The notes under the pieces: model-generated | What the model saw: the letters and a program-made list of their open reading frames with translations, nothing else | Told to the model about the DNA's origin: nothing | Databases searched by the model: none | From: Leptobrachium leishanense | Taxonomy: Eukaryota > Chordata > Amphibia > Anura > Megophryidae | Length of the DNA: 64,000 bases | Assembly: GCA_009667805.1 (NCBI GenBank) | Contig: CM019068.1 | Span: 7,187,733-7,251,732, forward strand | Direction of reading: 5' to 3' | In this document: piece after piece, positions 52,401-57,794 of the stretch | Numbering within the stretch: the first letter of the stretch is position 1 | Layout of the letters: each line of letters opens with the position of its first letter | Translations under genes and position numbers: made by a program

Positions 52401-55153
52401 GAGACTGGCAGGATGAACAGAGGCTGGTAGAAGGCATGGAGGCTGGTAGAAGGCAAGGAAACGGATTGGAGGCTCGTAAGCTGGTAGAAGGCATGGAGGC
52501 TGGTAGAAGGCATGGAGGCTGGTAGATGGCATGGAGGCTGGTAGAAGGCAAGGAAACGTGTTGGAGGCTCGTAAACTGGTAGAAGGCACGGAGGCTGGTA
52601 GAAGGCATGGAAGCTGGTAGAAGGCACGGAGGCTGGTAGAAGGCACGGAGGCTGGTAGAAGGCACGGAGGCTGGTAGAAGGCATGGAAGCTGGTAGAAGG
52701 CACGTAAACAGGTTGGAGGCTCGTAAGCTGGTAGGAGGCACAGAGGCTGGTAGAAGGCATGGAGGCTGGTAGAAGGCACGGAGGCTGGTAGAAGGCACGG
52801 AGGTTGGTAGAAGGCACGGAGGCTGGTAGAAGGCACGGAAACGGGTTGGAGGCTCAGAATCTGGTAGGAGGCACAGAGGCTGGTAGAAATCACGGAGACT
52901 GGTAGGAGGCACGGAAATGGGTTGGAGGCTCAGAAGCTGGTAGGAGGCACAGAGACTGGTAGAAGGCACGGATGCTGGTAGGAGGCACGGAAACAGGTTG
53001 GAGGCTCAGAAGCTGGTAGGAGGCGCAGAGGCTGGTAGAAGGCATGGAGGCTGGTAGAAGGCACGGAGGCTGGTAGAAGGCACGGAGGTTGGTAGAAGGC
53101 ACGGAGGCTGGTAGAAGGCACGGAAATGGGTTGGAGGCTCAGAATCTGGTAGGAGGCACAGAGGCTGGTAGAAATCACGGAGGCTGGTAGGAGGCACGGA
53201 AATGGGTTGGAGGCTCAGAAGCTGGTAGGAGGCACAGAGGCTGGTAAAATTCACGGAGGCTGGTAGAAGGCAAGGAAACGGGTTGGAGGCTCGTAAGCTG
53301 GTAGAAGGCACGGAGTCTGGTAGAAGGCACAGAGGCTGGTCGAAGGCAAGGAAACGGGTTGGAGGCTCGTAAGCTGGTAGAAGGCACGGAGTCTGGTAGA
53401 AGGCACAGAGGCTGGTCGAAGGCAAGGAAACGGGTTGGAGGCTGGTAGAAGGCAAGGAAACAGGTTGGAGGCTCGTAGGCTGGTAGAAGGCATGGAGGCT
53501 GGTAGAGGGCAAGGAAACGGTCGGGTTTTAGGCTCGTAAGCTGGTAGATGGCACGGAGGCTGGTAGAAGGCACGGAGGCTGGTAGGAGGCACAGAAACGA
53601 GTTGGAGGCTCAGAAGCTGGTAGAAGGCACGGAGGTTGGTAGAAGGCATGGAGGCTGCTAGAAGGCACAGAGACTGGTAGAAAGCATGGAGGCTGTAGAA
53701 GGCACAGAGGTTGGTTGAAAGCAAGGAAACGGGTTGGAGGCTCGTAAGCTGATAGAAGACACGGAGGCTGGTAGAAGGCATGGAGGCTGGTAGAAGGCAC
53801 GGAAGCTGGTAGAAGGCACTGAGGTTGGTAGAAGGCACGGAGGCTGGTAGGAGGCAGGGAAACGGGTTGGAGGCTCCGAAGCTGGTAGAAGGCACGGAAG
53901 CTGGTAGAAGTCACGGAAACAGGTTGGAGGCTCGTAAACTGGTAGGAGGCACAGAGGCTGGTAGAAGGCACGGAGGCTGGTAGAAGGCATGGAGGCTGGT
54001 AGAAGGCATGGAGGCTGGTAGAAGGCATGAAGGCTGGTAGAAGGCACGGAGGTTGGTAGAAGGCACGGAGGCTGGTAGAAGACACGGAAACGGGTTGAAG
54101 GCTCAGAAGCTGGTAGGAGGCACAGAGGCTGGTAGGAGGCACGGAAACGGGTTGGCGGCTCAGAAGCTGGTAGGAGGCACCGAGGCTGGTAGGAGGCACG
54201 GAAACGGGTTGGCGGCTCAGAAGCTGGTAGGAGGCACAGAGGCTGGTAGGAGGCACGGATATGGCTTGGCGGCTCAGAAGCTGGTAGGAGGCACAGAGGC
54301 TGGTAGAAAGCACAAAGGTTGTCAGAAGGCACAGAGGTATAACTTGACAGGGTATGGTGGAGCAGGACTGGTAGCGGAACAGGAGCAGGACTGGCACAAC
54401 AGGAACAGGATACTGATGGAGGTTGGAATCTTTGGAGTAAAGTGTGGTCATAGAGAGGAGCTCCAAAGCTGGTGGATTCTCACTTAATGCTGAAGCATTG
54501 TAAGAGGGGCGTGTCTTGGCCCTCCTGCGGCTCTGCCCAGGGCCCTGACAGTTATAAAATGTTACATTCTCTTATTTTTAACCCAGCAAACATCTGACCA
54601 GCAAACATCCTACCACTCAGTTTTCCATTCTCTAACTGCTATCAGGACTTTTGACCCTCGTTCTGGTCATGCTATGATTCTTCTTACAGTGCATTCATCT
54701 TTCTCTTCTCTCCATCGTTGGTGGCCACTTCGAGGTGTAACCCATTGGCAGCTCGTCACTAGTCATGACTCTAATCCAACCGAGCCTCTGTGTTAGTGGC
54801 TTGTGTCAGAATATTTGAAAGCTGCTCGTAGATACCAGCAGACCATGTATGGCCAATCTATGTGTGACGCCATATAGCGTAGCCAGGGTCATACACAGAC
54901 TATCTAGGGTGACACATAGTATGGTCAGGGTCAACAATGGTTTATCTGGCGACATAAATAGACCATGAACCTGGTATGTGAGTGTGACCCAAATAAAGCA
55001 TGTATGACCCTGGCCATGCTATTTATGATGACCCCCAGATAGACCATGTGTGATCCCAGATGAAGATAAAATATTCTCATGACTCAATATGTTTATTTTT
55101 CCCTCATTCCAGAGGAGGAGAAGACCATCAGCTACCTGTGTAACTGCCAATGA
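7295..55153 (+). CDS. Alpha-2-macroglobulin-like protein 1 gene, 3' half (18 exons, overall span)
   Basis: The exon chain 7295-7448, 10267-10492, 12535-12661, 12756-12877, 18768-18819, 23497-23580, 26066-26242, 27079-27160, 33293-33449, 34387-34461, 36968-37130, 38479-38690, 38811-39026, 39146-39255, 39464-39554, 39934-40002, 40532-40634 and 55113-55153 gives one open frame of about 750 codons; every junction is phase-consistent. Family proteins are secreted protease traps: bait cleavage exposes a Cys-Gln thioester that couples to the protease, and the C-terminal domain then binds a clearance receptor. A2ML1 rather than A2M is favoured by PETWLWDL at the bait end, [40 protein letters not shown] and the [12 protein letters not shown] tail. 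No disruption is seen, so the gene is probably functional. The N-terminal half lies outside the window. Confidence 0.92.
7675..7985. repeat. Degenerate GCTGCTGTGCTG minisatellite
   Basis: Imperfect units of roughly 36-45 bp contain ggagctgctgtgctgccgct and 'gtccctcagg'. Several frames translate to Cys/Ala/Leu-rich repeats. It lies in the intron after the bait exon and has no splice context of its own. Confidence 0.85.
8061..8601. other. Intronic spacer, nothing recognised
   Basis: This is unique-looking sequence with a short CA run near 8104-8115 and a short TA run near 8468-8478. I see no exon or clear transposon end before the Tc1 element begins. Confidence 0.55.
8602..10247 (+). mobile_element. 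Full-length but defective Tc1/mariner element
   Basis: Terminal inverted repeats of about 220 bp (8602-8824 and about 10028-10247) bracket a transposase reading frame. The outer ends are cagtcagatccagaaatatt and its counterpart ending ctgactg, next to TA (8600-8601 and 10248-10249), as in Tc1 insertions. The left end has two extra bases (ca) before the usual cagtca start. Total about 1.65 kb, the normal Tc1 size. The right end lies 19 bp before the A2ML1 exon at 10267. Confidence 0.95.
8960..9995 (+). pseudogene. Tc1 transposase, two frameshifts
   Basis: Translation starts at the ATG of [14 protein letters not shown]. It shows an N-terminal paired-like helix-turn-helix ([20 protein letters not shown]), a GRPRK hook-like motif, then a DDE catalytic core with [14 protein letters not shown] and SPDLNPIE, consistent with D,D34E. 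One-base deletions near 9591 (just before the GACAAAAGCAGCAGG stretch) and near 9809-9812 (after NPIE) each shift the frame, and a stop follows each. The remainder continues to GFVTKY and a TAA at 9993-9995. The catalytic residues are all present but not in one frame, so this copy cannot make transposase. Confidence 0.93.
10241..10266 (+). promoter_or_regulatory. Branch site and acceptor partly inside Tc1 end
   Basis: The intron ends ctgactgtatatatattt then ttgcacag at 10266. The only good branch-site match nearby is ctgac (A at 10244, 22 nt before the AG), which is the last few bases of the Tc1 terminal repeat. The pyrimidine tract is short and T-rich. The exon downstream is clearly coding, so this acceptor must work if the gene does. 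Confidence 0.55.
10267..10492 (+). CDS. A2ML1-like exon: MG7 domain
   Basis: This 226-bp exon lies between acceptor gcacag and donor gtgacc. It reads [20 protein letters not shown], then [30 protein letters not shown] and [10 protein letters not shown], which are hallmark segments of the macroglobulin domain after the bait. The first base completes a Pro codon begun in the 7295 exon, and the last codon is complete. Confidence 0.95.
10493..11040. other. Intron between two MG7 exons, non-repeat part
   Basis: The stretch has no recognised exon or transposon. Two short near-identical phrases (caatgtcacaatcc) occur at 10519-10546. The minisatellite follows. Confidence 0.6.
11045..12405. repeat. 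61-bp minisatellite, about 22 copies
   Basis: Units contain actgatatgtctgcgttaca, cataatacacagagaggaca and caatacagggagtctgggat. Two variants alternate in the first half (cattaaacataatac versus cgctacacataatac with atatactgat), giving a partial higher-order period of about 122 bp. Later copies switch to 'gatcctgggattt'. It fills most of the intron before the exon at 12535. Confidence 0.95.
12535..12661 (+). CDS. A2ML1-like exon: MG7 domain, second part
   Basis: This 127-bp exon follows ttcctctcgttag and precedes gtaaga. It reads [13 protein letters not shown], then [20 protein letters not shown] and the first base of a Gly codon. The paired Cys (CLC) and TVSW match the macroglobulin family disulfide and strand pattern. 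Confidence 0.94.
12756..12877 (+). CDS. A2ML1-like exon: end of MG7
   Basis: This 122-bp exon sits only 94 bp after the previous one. It reads [18 protein letters not shown], then [18 protein letters not shown], and ends on a complete codon before gtgagg. [12 protein letters not shown] is the conserved strand leading to the PEG segment of the next exon. Confidence 0.95.
12966..13165. repeat. DIRS inverted terminal repeat, left
   Basis: This matches 18195-18400 in inverted orientation, including the cataatat, 'ctcctttactgaa', 'aggacagtccaaacagtagc' and 'ccaatcagcag' blocks. The two copies differ at scattered positions. Confidence 0.85.
13455..13545. repeat. DIRS internal complementary region
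   Basis: The first half (ccgtgtctttatttataatc through gagaatctag) is the reverse complement of 12920-12980. The second half (gattatacagcaagacacgg through cataatatgctt-like sequence) is the reverse complement of the right end near 18370-18406. This bridges both ends, as needed for the circular intermediate proposed for DIRS elements. Confidence 0.85.
13560..14653 (-). pseudogene. DIRS tyrosine recombinase
   Basis: On the minus strand a short N-terminal part (ATG at 14653, containing [16 protein letters not shown]) overlaps a second frame of 279 codons ending at 13560, so one frameshift near 14375 separates them. The main part shows recombinase features: [14 protein letters not shown] around the first catalytic Arg, [12 protein letters not shown] with the His-x-x-Arg box, and FKEFYFKP near the C terminus with candidate Tyr nucleophiles. 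The role in active elements is integration of the circular DNA. This copy is probably inactive. Confidence 0.9.
14359..16275 (-). pseudogene. DIRS reverse transcriptase-RNase H polyprotein
   Basis: One frame runs from 16275 to 14359 with a single internal TAG at 15646-15648, just after GFMIN. The first part has reverse transcriptase motifs: [38 protein letters not shown] and the active-site YLDDILLMA. The second part has an RNase H-like start ([16 protein letters not shown]) and the VDLFASRL and [15 protein letters not shown] blocks that follow it in DIRS elements. A 501-codon frame (16585-15080) overlaps the same bases in another register; it reads as a shadow of these motifs. Confidence 0.92.
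16269..17563 (-). pseudogene. DIRS gag-like ORF, interrupted
   Basis: The ATG at 17563 opens a 249-codon frame with a basic Lys/Arg-rich N-terminal part, a Ser/acidic stretch and a C-terminal part ([20 protein letters not shown]) typical of DIRS gag-like proteins. A TGA at 16812-16814 interrupts it. Reading continues in the same frame for about 45 codons, then shifts to the frame ending at 16269, which is rich in Gln, Asn, Arg and Phe. Nucleic-acid packaging is the presumed role. Confidence 0.75.
18407..18767. other. Intron tail after DIRS
   Basis: Non-repeat sequence between the DIRS right end and the next acceptor (tcttgtgttttctgcag). No feature other than the acceptor is seen. Confidence 0.6.
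18768..18819 (+). CDS. A2ML1-like exon: MG7-to-CUB linker
   Basis: This 52-bp exon reads [17 protein letters not shown] plus one base, between tttctgcag and gtaaat. VEKTHNSLL is closer to A2ML1 than to A2M at this position. Phase fits both neighbours. Confidence 0.93.
19080..20317. repeat. About 40-bp minisatellite, split by a hAT insertion (left part)
   Basis: Irregular units contain gttgaggggatggggatggt and 'gtttctgccattatgttcagt'. Copies are loose at 19030-19560 and tighter after 19600. The array resumes at 22921, on the far side of the hAT copy. Confidence 0.9.
20326..22912. mobile_element. Non-autonomous hAT element
   Basis: The ends are tagtgatgggccgaac and ...cgcccatcccta, flanked by an exact 8-bp duplication GTGGTGAG (20318-20325 and 22913-22920). 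The first 450 bp match the left part of the 28111 element (for example gcaagtcaatgggactc and 'ggaggtccccatatcctgcc'). No transposase ORF is left. The interior carries a threefold 51-bp repeat (21566-21716), a near-duplicate pair of about 90 bp around 21900 and 22195, and a right end resembling the dispersed 'ttcaatgttaaaaatattcc' family. Confidence 0.92.
21566..21716. repeat. Three tandem 51-bp units
   Basis: Three copies of a unit with atgcagcatatgaatcctca and 'cactgccgggcagcac' start at 21566, 21617 and 21668, nearly identical. They lie inside the hAT element. Confidence 0.95.
22921..23300. repeat. About 40-bp minisatellite (right part)
   Basis: Continuation of the array at 19080-20317 after the hAT insertion; units read tgttgagggaatggggatgg then 'tgtttctgccattgtgttca'. 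Confidence 0.9.
23497..23580 (+). CDS. A2ML1-like exon: CUB first half
   Basis: This 84-bp exon lies between actatacacag and gtgagt. It reads [20 protein letters not shown] then KAFISVF plus one base, matching the LELP...SxxAxVxVxGD segment that precedes the thioester domain. Confidence 0.92.
24010..24385. repeat. 56-bp minisatellite, about 7 copies
   Basis: Units contain cacagcaataaaactcccag and caatgcaatgtgcggtgtgt. This is the reverse-complement relative of the 55-bp array at 5005-5735. Confidence 0.93.
25847..25892. repeat. A-run followed by T-run
   Basis: About 17 A residues adjoin about 24 T residues, a near-perfect homopolymer inverted pair within the hAT-like element. Confidence 0.9.
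26066..26242 (+). CDS. A2ML1-like exon: thioester site
   Basis: This 177-bp exon follows ctcatttcccatcag. It reads [20 protein letters not shown] then [18 protein letters not shown], with the Cys-Gly-Glu-Gln motif whose Cys and Gln form the internal thioester. The tail ([16 protein letters not shown] plus one base) joins in phase to YQRQLSYKH of the next exon. The intron begins gcaagt, a GC donor with otherwise perfect consensus; no GT site gives a correct join. Confidence 0.97.
26534..26801. mobile_element. hAT-like MITE
   Basis: The ends cagtggtggctctagg and ...agagccgcctttg form inverted repeats. The flanking 8-mers cacatggt and cacgtatt agree in only five positions. A relative in the other orientation lies at 37319-37561. 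Confidence 0.6.
27079..27160 (+). CDS. A2ML1-like exon: thioester domain
   Basis: This 82-bp exon lies between ctctctttccag and gtcagt. It reads [20 protein letters not shown] then DKEGST and two bases of the Trp codon completed by the exon at 33293. A broken duplicate is at 58349-58432. Confidence 0.95.
27161..28102. other. Intron, nothing recognised
   Basis: Unique-looking sequence before the hAT insertion; short ORFs without family resemblance. No exon context seen. Confidence 0.55.
28662..30468 (-). pseudogene. hAT transposase remnant with BED zinc finger
   Basis: The minus strand starts at an ATG (30468) with a basic and Ser-rich N-terminal part ([18 protein letters not shown]). At about 29740-29640 come [20 protein letters not shown] and LCEKRVK, giving the Cys pair of a BED finger; the His pair ([10 protein letters not shown]) follows in another frame. 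Further on are [12 protein letters not shown] and, at 29190-29060, [16 protein letters not shown] and [16 protein letters not shown], typical of the hAT N-terminal and catalytic region. Several frameshifts and loss of most of the C-terminal half make it inactive. Confidence 0.85.
30770..32384 (+). mobile_element. Second Tc1/mariner element, nested in the hAT
   Basis: The short terminal inverted repeats cagttgtgttcaaaattatt and its complement ending aatttt-gaacacaactg stand next to TA (30768-30769 and 32385-32386). Length is 1615 bp. The terminal repeats are shorter and unrelated to the element at 8602, so this is a different Tc1 family. The hAT sequence on both sides is continuous, so the Tc1 inserted later. 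Confidence 0.95.
31133..32165 (+). pseudogene. Second Tc1 transposase, two frameshifts
   Basis: The N-terminal part ([20 protein letters not shown]) is the helix-turn-helix; [20 protein letters not shown] follows. Frame changes occur near 31305-31315, at the hook-like GRGRKK segment, and near 31690. The DDE core has [23 protein letters not shown] and [16 protein letters not shown], with all three catalytic acids present. It ends at TAA 32163-32165. Not translatable as one protein. Confidence 0.93.
33293..33449 (+). CDS. A2ML1-like exon: thioester domain, catalytic-His position
   Basis: This 157-bp exon follows tttcccctatag and precedes gtaact. It reads [20 protein letters not shown], then [20 protein letters not shown] and LHNALQ. 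The His in LLHNALQGG lies where C3/C4B carry the His that assists thioester transacylation and where A2M has Asn; A2ML1 also has His, by my recollection of the family. Confidence 0.95.
34387..34461 (+). CDS. A2ML1-like exon: thioester domain helix
   Basis: This 75-bp exon reads [20 protein letters not shown] and GMTPA, in phase 0 at both ends. The acceptor is ttttttacag and the donor gtgagt. Confidence 0.95.
34488..36416. mobile_element. Possible hAT element enclosing a minisatellite
   Basis: The left candidate end tagagatgtttcaatacg and right candidate end ...gtgcacatgtata are weakly inverted, with flanks ctgattac and gagattac agreeing in six of eight positions. The interior is mainly the 38/42-bp array. 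Weak support. Confidence 0.35.
35200..36255. repeat. 38/42-bp minisatellite
   Basis: Units read gacttcccgacattacgaac, tgattcagaa and taacaaataaa, in forms with or without a 4-bp ataa insertion. Groups of two to three units recur, for example 35281-35480 against 35470-35690, implying block duplication. Confidence 0.95.
36968..37130 (+). CDS. A2ML1-like exon: thioester domain
   Basis: This 163-bp exon lies between cacttttcgcag and gtacag. It reads [20 protein letters not shown], then [20 protein letters not shown] and [14 protein letters not shown] plus one base. DPMV...GL..LK is the A2ML1-type form of this segment. Confidence 0.95.
37319..37561. mobile_element. hAT-like MITE, inverted relative of 26534-26801
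   Basis: The ends cagaggcgactctgtaatta and ...accgtcgcctgtg are inverted repeats (9 of the outer 10 bases). The flanking 8-mers gttgtgac and cttgtgaa agree in six positions. Confidence 0.7.
37562..38478. other. Intron, nothing recognised
   Basis: Unique-looking sequence with a short acatgtgggtgtg repeat near 37737-37775. No exon seen. Confidence 0.55.
38479..38690 (+). CDS. A2ML1-like exon: thioester domain end
   Basis: This 212-bp exon follows ctctttgcag and precedes gtaggt. It reads [13 protein letters not shown], then [20 protein letters not shown] and [19 protein letters not shown]. The GGF-STQ motif of the family is present with Cys in place of the usual first Ser. Confidence 0.96.
38811..39026 (+). 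CDS. A2ML1-like exon: last thioester helix and CUB second half
   Basis: This 216-bp exon, phase 0 at both ends, reads [20 protein letters not shown], then [20 protein letters not shown] and [10 protein letters not shown]. The intron before it is only 120 bp. Confidence 0.96.
39146..39255 (+). CDS. A2ML1-like exon: receptor-binding domain start
   Basis: This 110-bp exon follows tttacattgcag and precedes gtaagg. It reads [20 protein letters not shown] then [15 protein letters not shown] plus two bases. LTQRYH corresponds to the LxxRYN segment opening the receptor domain. Confidence 0.93.
39464..39554 (+). CDS. A2ML1-like exon: receptor-binding domain core
   Basis: This 91-bp exon follows tgtcatttcag and precedes gtacag. 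It reads [20 protein letters not shown] then [10 protein letters not shown]. The human A2M receptor-binding Lys pair maps to the PKKDSMEK segment; the first is kept and the second position is Glu, with Lys one residue on. Confidence 0.94.
39934..40002 (+). CDS. A2ML1-like exon: receptor-binding domain
   Basis: This 69-bp exon reads [20 protein letters not shown] and IEK, phase 0 at both ends, between catctctcag and gtgagt. Confidence 0.92.
40532..40634 (+). CDS. A2ML1-like exon: receptor-binding domain, penultimate coding exon
   Basis: This 103-bp exon follows ttttgctcgcag and precedes gtaaac. It reads [20 protein letters not shown] then [14 protein letters not shown] plus one base. [11 protein letters not shown] is the conserved end of the family. 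Confidence 0.95.
42431..42640. repeat. Interspersed ~210-bp segment, copy 1 of 5
   Basis: A non-satellite segment begins aaacacaaaaattatgtatg, contains actcagctgctgctggagag and tgtacatccaaccaagaggg, and ends 'ccacatttacacggaaac'. Five copies lie in the array: here and at about 43213-43422, 45740-45950, 48932-49142 and 49713-49922. Copies 1-2 and 4-5 are spaced about 781 bp. It probably came from one transposon fragment carried along by array expansion. Confidence 0.9.
43213..43422. repeat. Interspersed ~210-bp segment, copy 2
   Basis: Near-identical to copy 1, with a small deletion near 43398 (gcatggtgct for gaactggtgct). Confidence 0.88.
45740..45950. repeat. Interspersed ~210-bp segment, copy 3
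   Basis: As copy 1; carries ctccgctgctgc and 'taccaccagcg' variants. Confidence 0.88.
48932..49142. repeat. Interspersed ~210-bp segment, copy 4
   Basis: As copy 1, sharing the ctccgctgctgc variant with copies 3 and 5. Confidence 0.88.
49713..49922. repeat. Interspersed ~210-bp segment, copy 5
   Basis: As copy 4, 781 bp further on; has 'gtacggaaaaaag' and a one-base shorter end. Confidence 0.88.
50994..52113 (+). mobile_element. 5'-truncated L2-type LINE inserted in the megasatellite
   Basis: The insertion interrupts the 19-bp array; the sequence on either side resumes in register (compare the uninterrupted form near 44555-44580). It ends with an untranslated part containing gcgctgcggaatatgctggc and 'gctttataaataaa', then an (aat)n tail, as in vertebrate L2-clade elements. 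Only the last ~300 codons of ORF2 are present. It is the one non-satellite coding segment in this intron and has no splice link to the host gene. Confidence 0.92.
50995..51888 (+). pseudogene. LINE ORF2 C-terminal fragment (reverse transcriptase)
   Basis: The open frame begins inside the RT palm, with [13 protein letters not shown] carrying the Tyr-x-Asp-Asp active site, followed by [45 protein letters not shown] and the C-terminal [17 protein letters not shown] block common to L2/CR1-like elements. It runs without stops to TGA at 51886-51888. The truncated 5' end removes the endonuclease and most of RT, so it is inactive. The intact frame suggests a fairly recent insertion. Confidence 0.92.
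54346..55112. other. Intron tail before the last coding exon
   Basis: Non-satellite sequence with a loose repeat of 'gaccatgtatgg' and 'cagggtcatacac' phrases at 54840-55060. The final acceptor is ttttccctcattccag. Confidence 0.6.
55113..55153 (+). CDS. A2ML1-like last coding exon and stop
   Basis: After one base from the 40634 exon, it reads [13 protein letters not shown] and TGA (55151-55153). Family members end with a similar acidic-then-Tyr-then-Cys tail. Two bases after the stop is a strong donor (gtgagtg at 55155), so a further untranslated exon is possible. No convincing poly(A) site can be assigned. Confidence 0.82.
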
Positions 55154-56220
55154 GGTGAGTGAACGGAGAGAATAATCCTAAAACTGCTTCAGATCTACCT
55201 GGTCTATTTCCAGTTTATCAAACACAGGAATTGTGGGGTTTTTCCAAATTCATTCAAGCTGAGAATCCGAGATTCCAGTGAAAACGTGAGATTTCATTTT
55301 AAAATGTTGACAAGTTTACAGAAAGTAAAGCAGGAGAAACACTGAAAGAAATCATAACGTTACTGTTTAAATGAAAATATTTGATTAACAAAAGGTGCGG
55401 GAAACGGTCTGGAATTAGTGGGCGGGGCTAAAGAAAGACTCCAGGTCACATGGTATGGAGAGAAAAAATTATATTCATAAATGGTAACTGGCGAAATAAA
55501 TATGTTAAAGCGTGTGTATGTGAAGGCAGCGCTTCCGTGCAAAATAAATAGATAATAATTAGGGTAGGTGCTGCCGTAGTGGAATGTGTAGTGTCCACAC
55601 ACCTCCAAGGACACAAATAATATAAAAGGAACAAAACATAAATTCCTGGCGCACCTTGTATATTAGAACATTGTTTTAAAATACAATATGTATGATACAA
55701 TTGTAAGTGAACAGTGGGTAAAAAATATTGAGTATGTTTTTTTTTTTGTTTTTGGTTTTTTTGTGTGTTTTTTTTCCCCTCCTAACACTGAAAACACTCA
55801 ACGTTCAAACAAATTCAATAAAATAATCAGAGTACTTATATTAGTAATGATGGTATCTTTATCTTCCTCCTTGGCAAATCCTCTGGAGTTAGCTTTTTTC
55901 CCCCCTAATGGTGACTCGTTTGTTCATTAGCTCATTCGATGGTATATGGAGGTGCTATATAAATTCCAAGGAGGGGAGGGAGCAAACCTTATATAGACAG
56001 GTGCTAAAGTAATAAGTATGCAGCAGGACGATATGCTACTATATTCAAAAATGTATTCATATAAAATAGACCACATGGTATGCATAATTAAAAAAAGTTA
56101 TTTGAAAAGTAATCGTAAAAGGGGAAATAAATATGTTGGAATTTTTATTTATTTAACCAAGGGATGTTAGTTAACAGATACAAGGATTACAGTGACTCAA
56201 AACTAATGTAAATTTGCACA
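55154..56220. other. Sequence downstream of the A2ML1 stop
   Basis: It may contain the 3' UTR or its intron. Several aataaa occurrences (about 55496, 55547, 55613) are candidates only. A T-run lies at 55738-55780. No other gene seen. Confidence 0.5.
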
Positions 56221-56224
56221 TATT

Positions 56225-57015
56225 TAGAATTTCTCAATGTGGTCCTTGTTGGGATGAAAGGCTGTAAACTGTAGATGGCGTCCCTTATCTGACACAATGT
56301 CACACTGGTTCTGCATTATCAGCATACAGGCAGAATTGACATTTGTGTCAGTAAATGTGCTGCAGACAGATTATAAAATGGTGAGATCTCCTGCTTATGG
56401 GGATTTGTAGTGATCAGAATGAGATTATTATCAATGCAATATCTGTATGTGCTGCATAATGCCTGTGTATGGCAATTACAGCAACACCTTGTATCTGTAT
56501 GTGCTGCATAATGCCTGTGTATGGCAATTACAGCAACACCTTGTATCTGTATGTGCTGCATAATGCCTGTGTATAGCAATTACAGCAACACCTTGTATCT
56601 GTATGTGCTGCATAATGACTGTGTATGGCAATTACAGCAACACCTTGTATCTGTATGTGCTGCATAATGCCTGTGTATGGCAATTACAGCAACACCCTGT
56701 ATCTGTATGTGCTGCATAATGCCTGTGTATGGCAATTTGCTGCATAATGCCTGTGTATAGCAATTACAGCAACACCTTGTATCTGTATGTGCTGCATAAT
56801 GCCTGTGTATGGCAATTACAGCGACACCTTGTATCTGTATGTGCTGCATAATGCCTGTGTATGGCAATTACAGCAACACCTTGTATCTGTATGTGCTGCA
56901 TAATGCCTGTGTATGGCAATTACAGCAACACCTTGTATCTGTATGTGCTGCATAATGACATTGTGTAAGATAAGTGACGCCATCTAGAGTTTACAACCTT
57001 TCATCCCAGTGATAT
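56225..57015. mobile_element. Fold-back element enclosing a 52-bp minisatellite
   Basis: The left arm (56250-56325, 'gggatgaaaggctgtaaact' and 'gatggcgtcccttatctgac') is the inverted counterpart of the right arm (56945-57010, 'agataagtgacgccatctag' and 'gtttacaacctttcatccca'). About 75 bp pair with few differences. Superfamily not identified. Confidence 0.8.
56440..56955. repeat. 52-bp minisatellite, about 10 copies
   Basis: Units read atctgtatgtgctgcataat, gcctgtgtatggcaattaca and gcaacaccttgt. One copy near 56737 is truncated. The edge unit overlaps the inverted arm sequence (tgctgcataatgacattgtg), so the array probably grew out of the arm. Confidence 0.95.
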
Positions 57016-57179
57016 TTCGTAAAGGATAAACCAAACCTAAGTGTACATTTGCTCTTTTTTTTTTTATCTTTATCTTTACACAACACCTCCTGGGCAGGTT
57101 TCCTGAATTTAACTTCACAACCCACGTTTAAAATAAATATTATATTATATAATAATATTATACTATATTTTTTTAACAA

Positions 57180-57790
57180 ACGCACTTTGTAGCGAAGGGG
57201 TTAAACATAATACCTAACATAAAAATGTTCGGGGGTGATTTTGGATATTTCCTTTGTTTTTACATAGTTTGGATGTTTTTTTTAATGCAGTATCGCTATT
57301 AATTGTGAATGTTTTTTTTTTTTTTTTTTTTTAAAGAAACCCTGGAGTTCCGACGCGTCTGTCCTCGCAGAGCATTGCTTTGGAAATCTTCCTTTGCCGC
57401 TTCACTCTTCAGACAATTGTTTATCTCCTCAGCTTGCAGTGACACAATACACGTAAAAGACCCAATAAACACGCACGCGCTTACAACACACACAGTTTGC
57501 GGTATAACACACTGGCACAGAGGATTACGGGATTGCGCTCACGTACAATCTTTTTTTCCTATGTTAATGCATGATTTATATAATTTGGAGATTTCTGCTG
57601 TTTTCATGTGCTTTACGGAAAATCAATAAAATGATGACACTGTGTGACGCGTCTTAATGCTGTGACATCACGTCCGTTACATGATGTATAATGGCCTGCG
57701 CGATCAGGCGGCTCTCTATGCAGGACGATCGAGGCCGGAGTGTGTCTTGAGCTTTAAATCTCACTGTGTTGCTCTTCGCTGTGTGTGAAT
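57180..57790. other. Intergenic spacer
   Basis: A 'gcgaaggggttaaac' piggyBac-like end lies at 57192-57206, and a T-run at 57310-57333. No gene recognised. Confidence 0.55.
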
Positions 57791-57794
57791 GTGT

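Larger units (their letters stand above)
40985..54345. repeat. Very large 19-bp minisatellite (megasatellite), about 12.2 kb plus a LINE
   Basis: The basic unit is 19 bp (ggctggtagaaggcatgga). A 38-bp dimer carries the variant gaaacgggttggaggctcgt. Larger blocks repeat, for example about 285 bp at 41220-41500 against 41505-41790, and about 780 bp (see the five inserts). It fills nearly all of the last coding intron. Three 19-bp units make 57 bases, so long spurious reading frames arise (minus-strand up to ~377 codons of Pro/Ser/Leu/Tyr-rich repeat). Confidence 0.97.

Noticed and set aside
40840..54466. Long minus-strand ORFs (up to 377 codons) with [13 protein letters not shown] repeats
   Set aside because: They are translations of the 19-bp satellite in several overlapping frames, antisense to the host intron, with no flanking gene structure.
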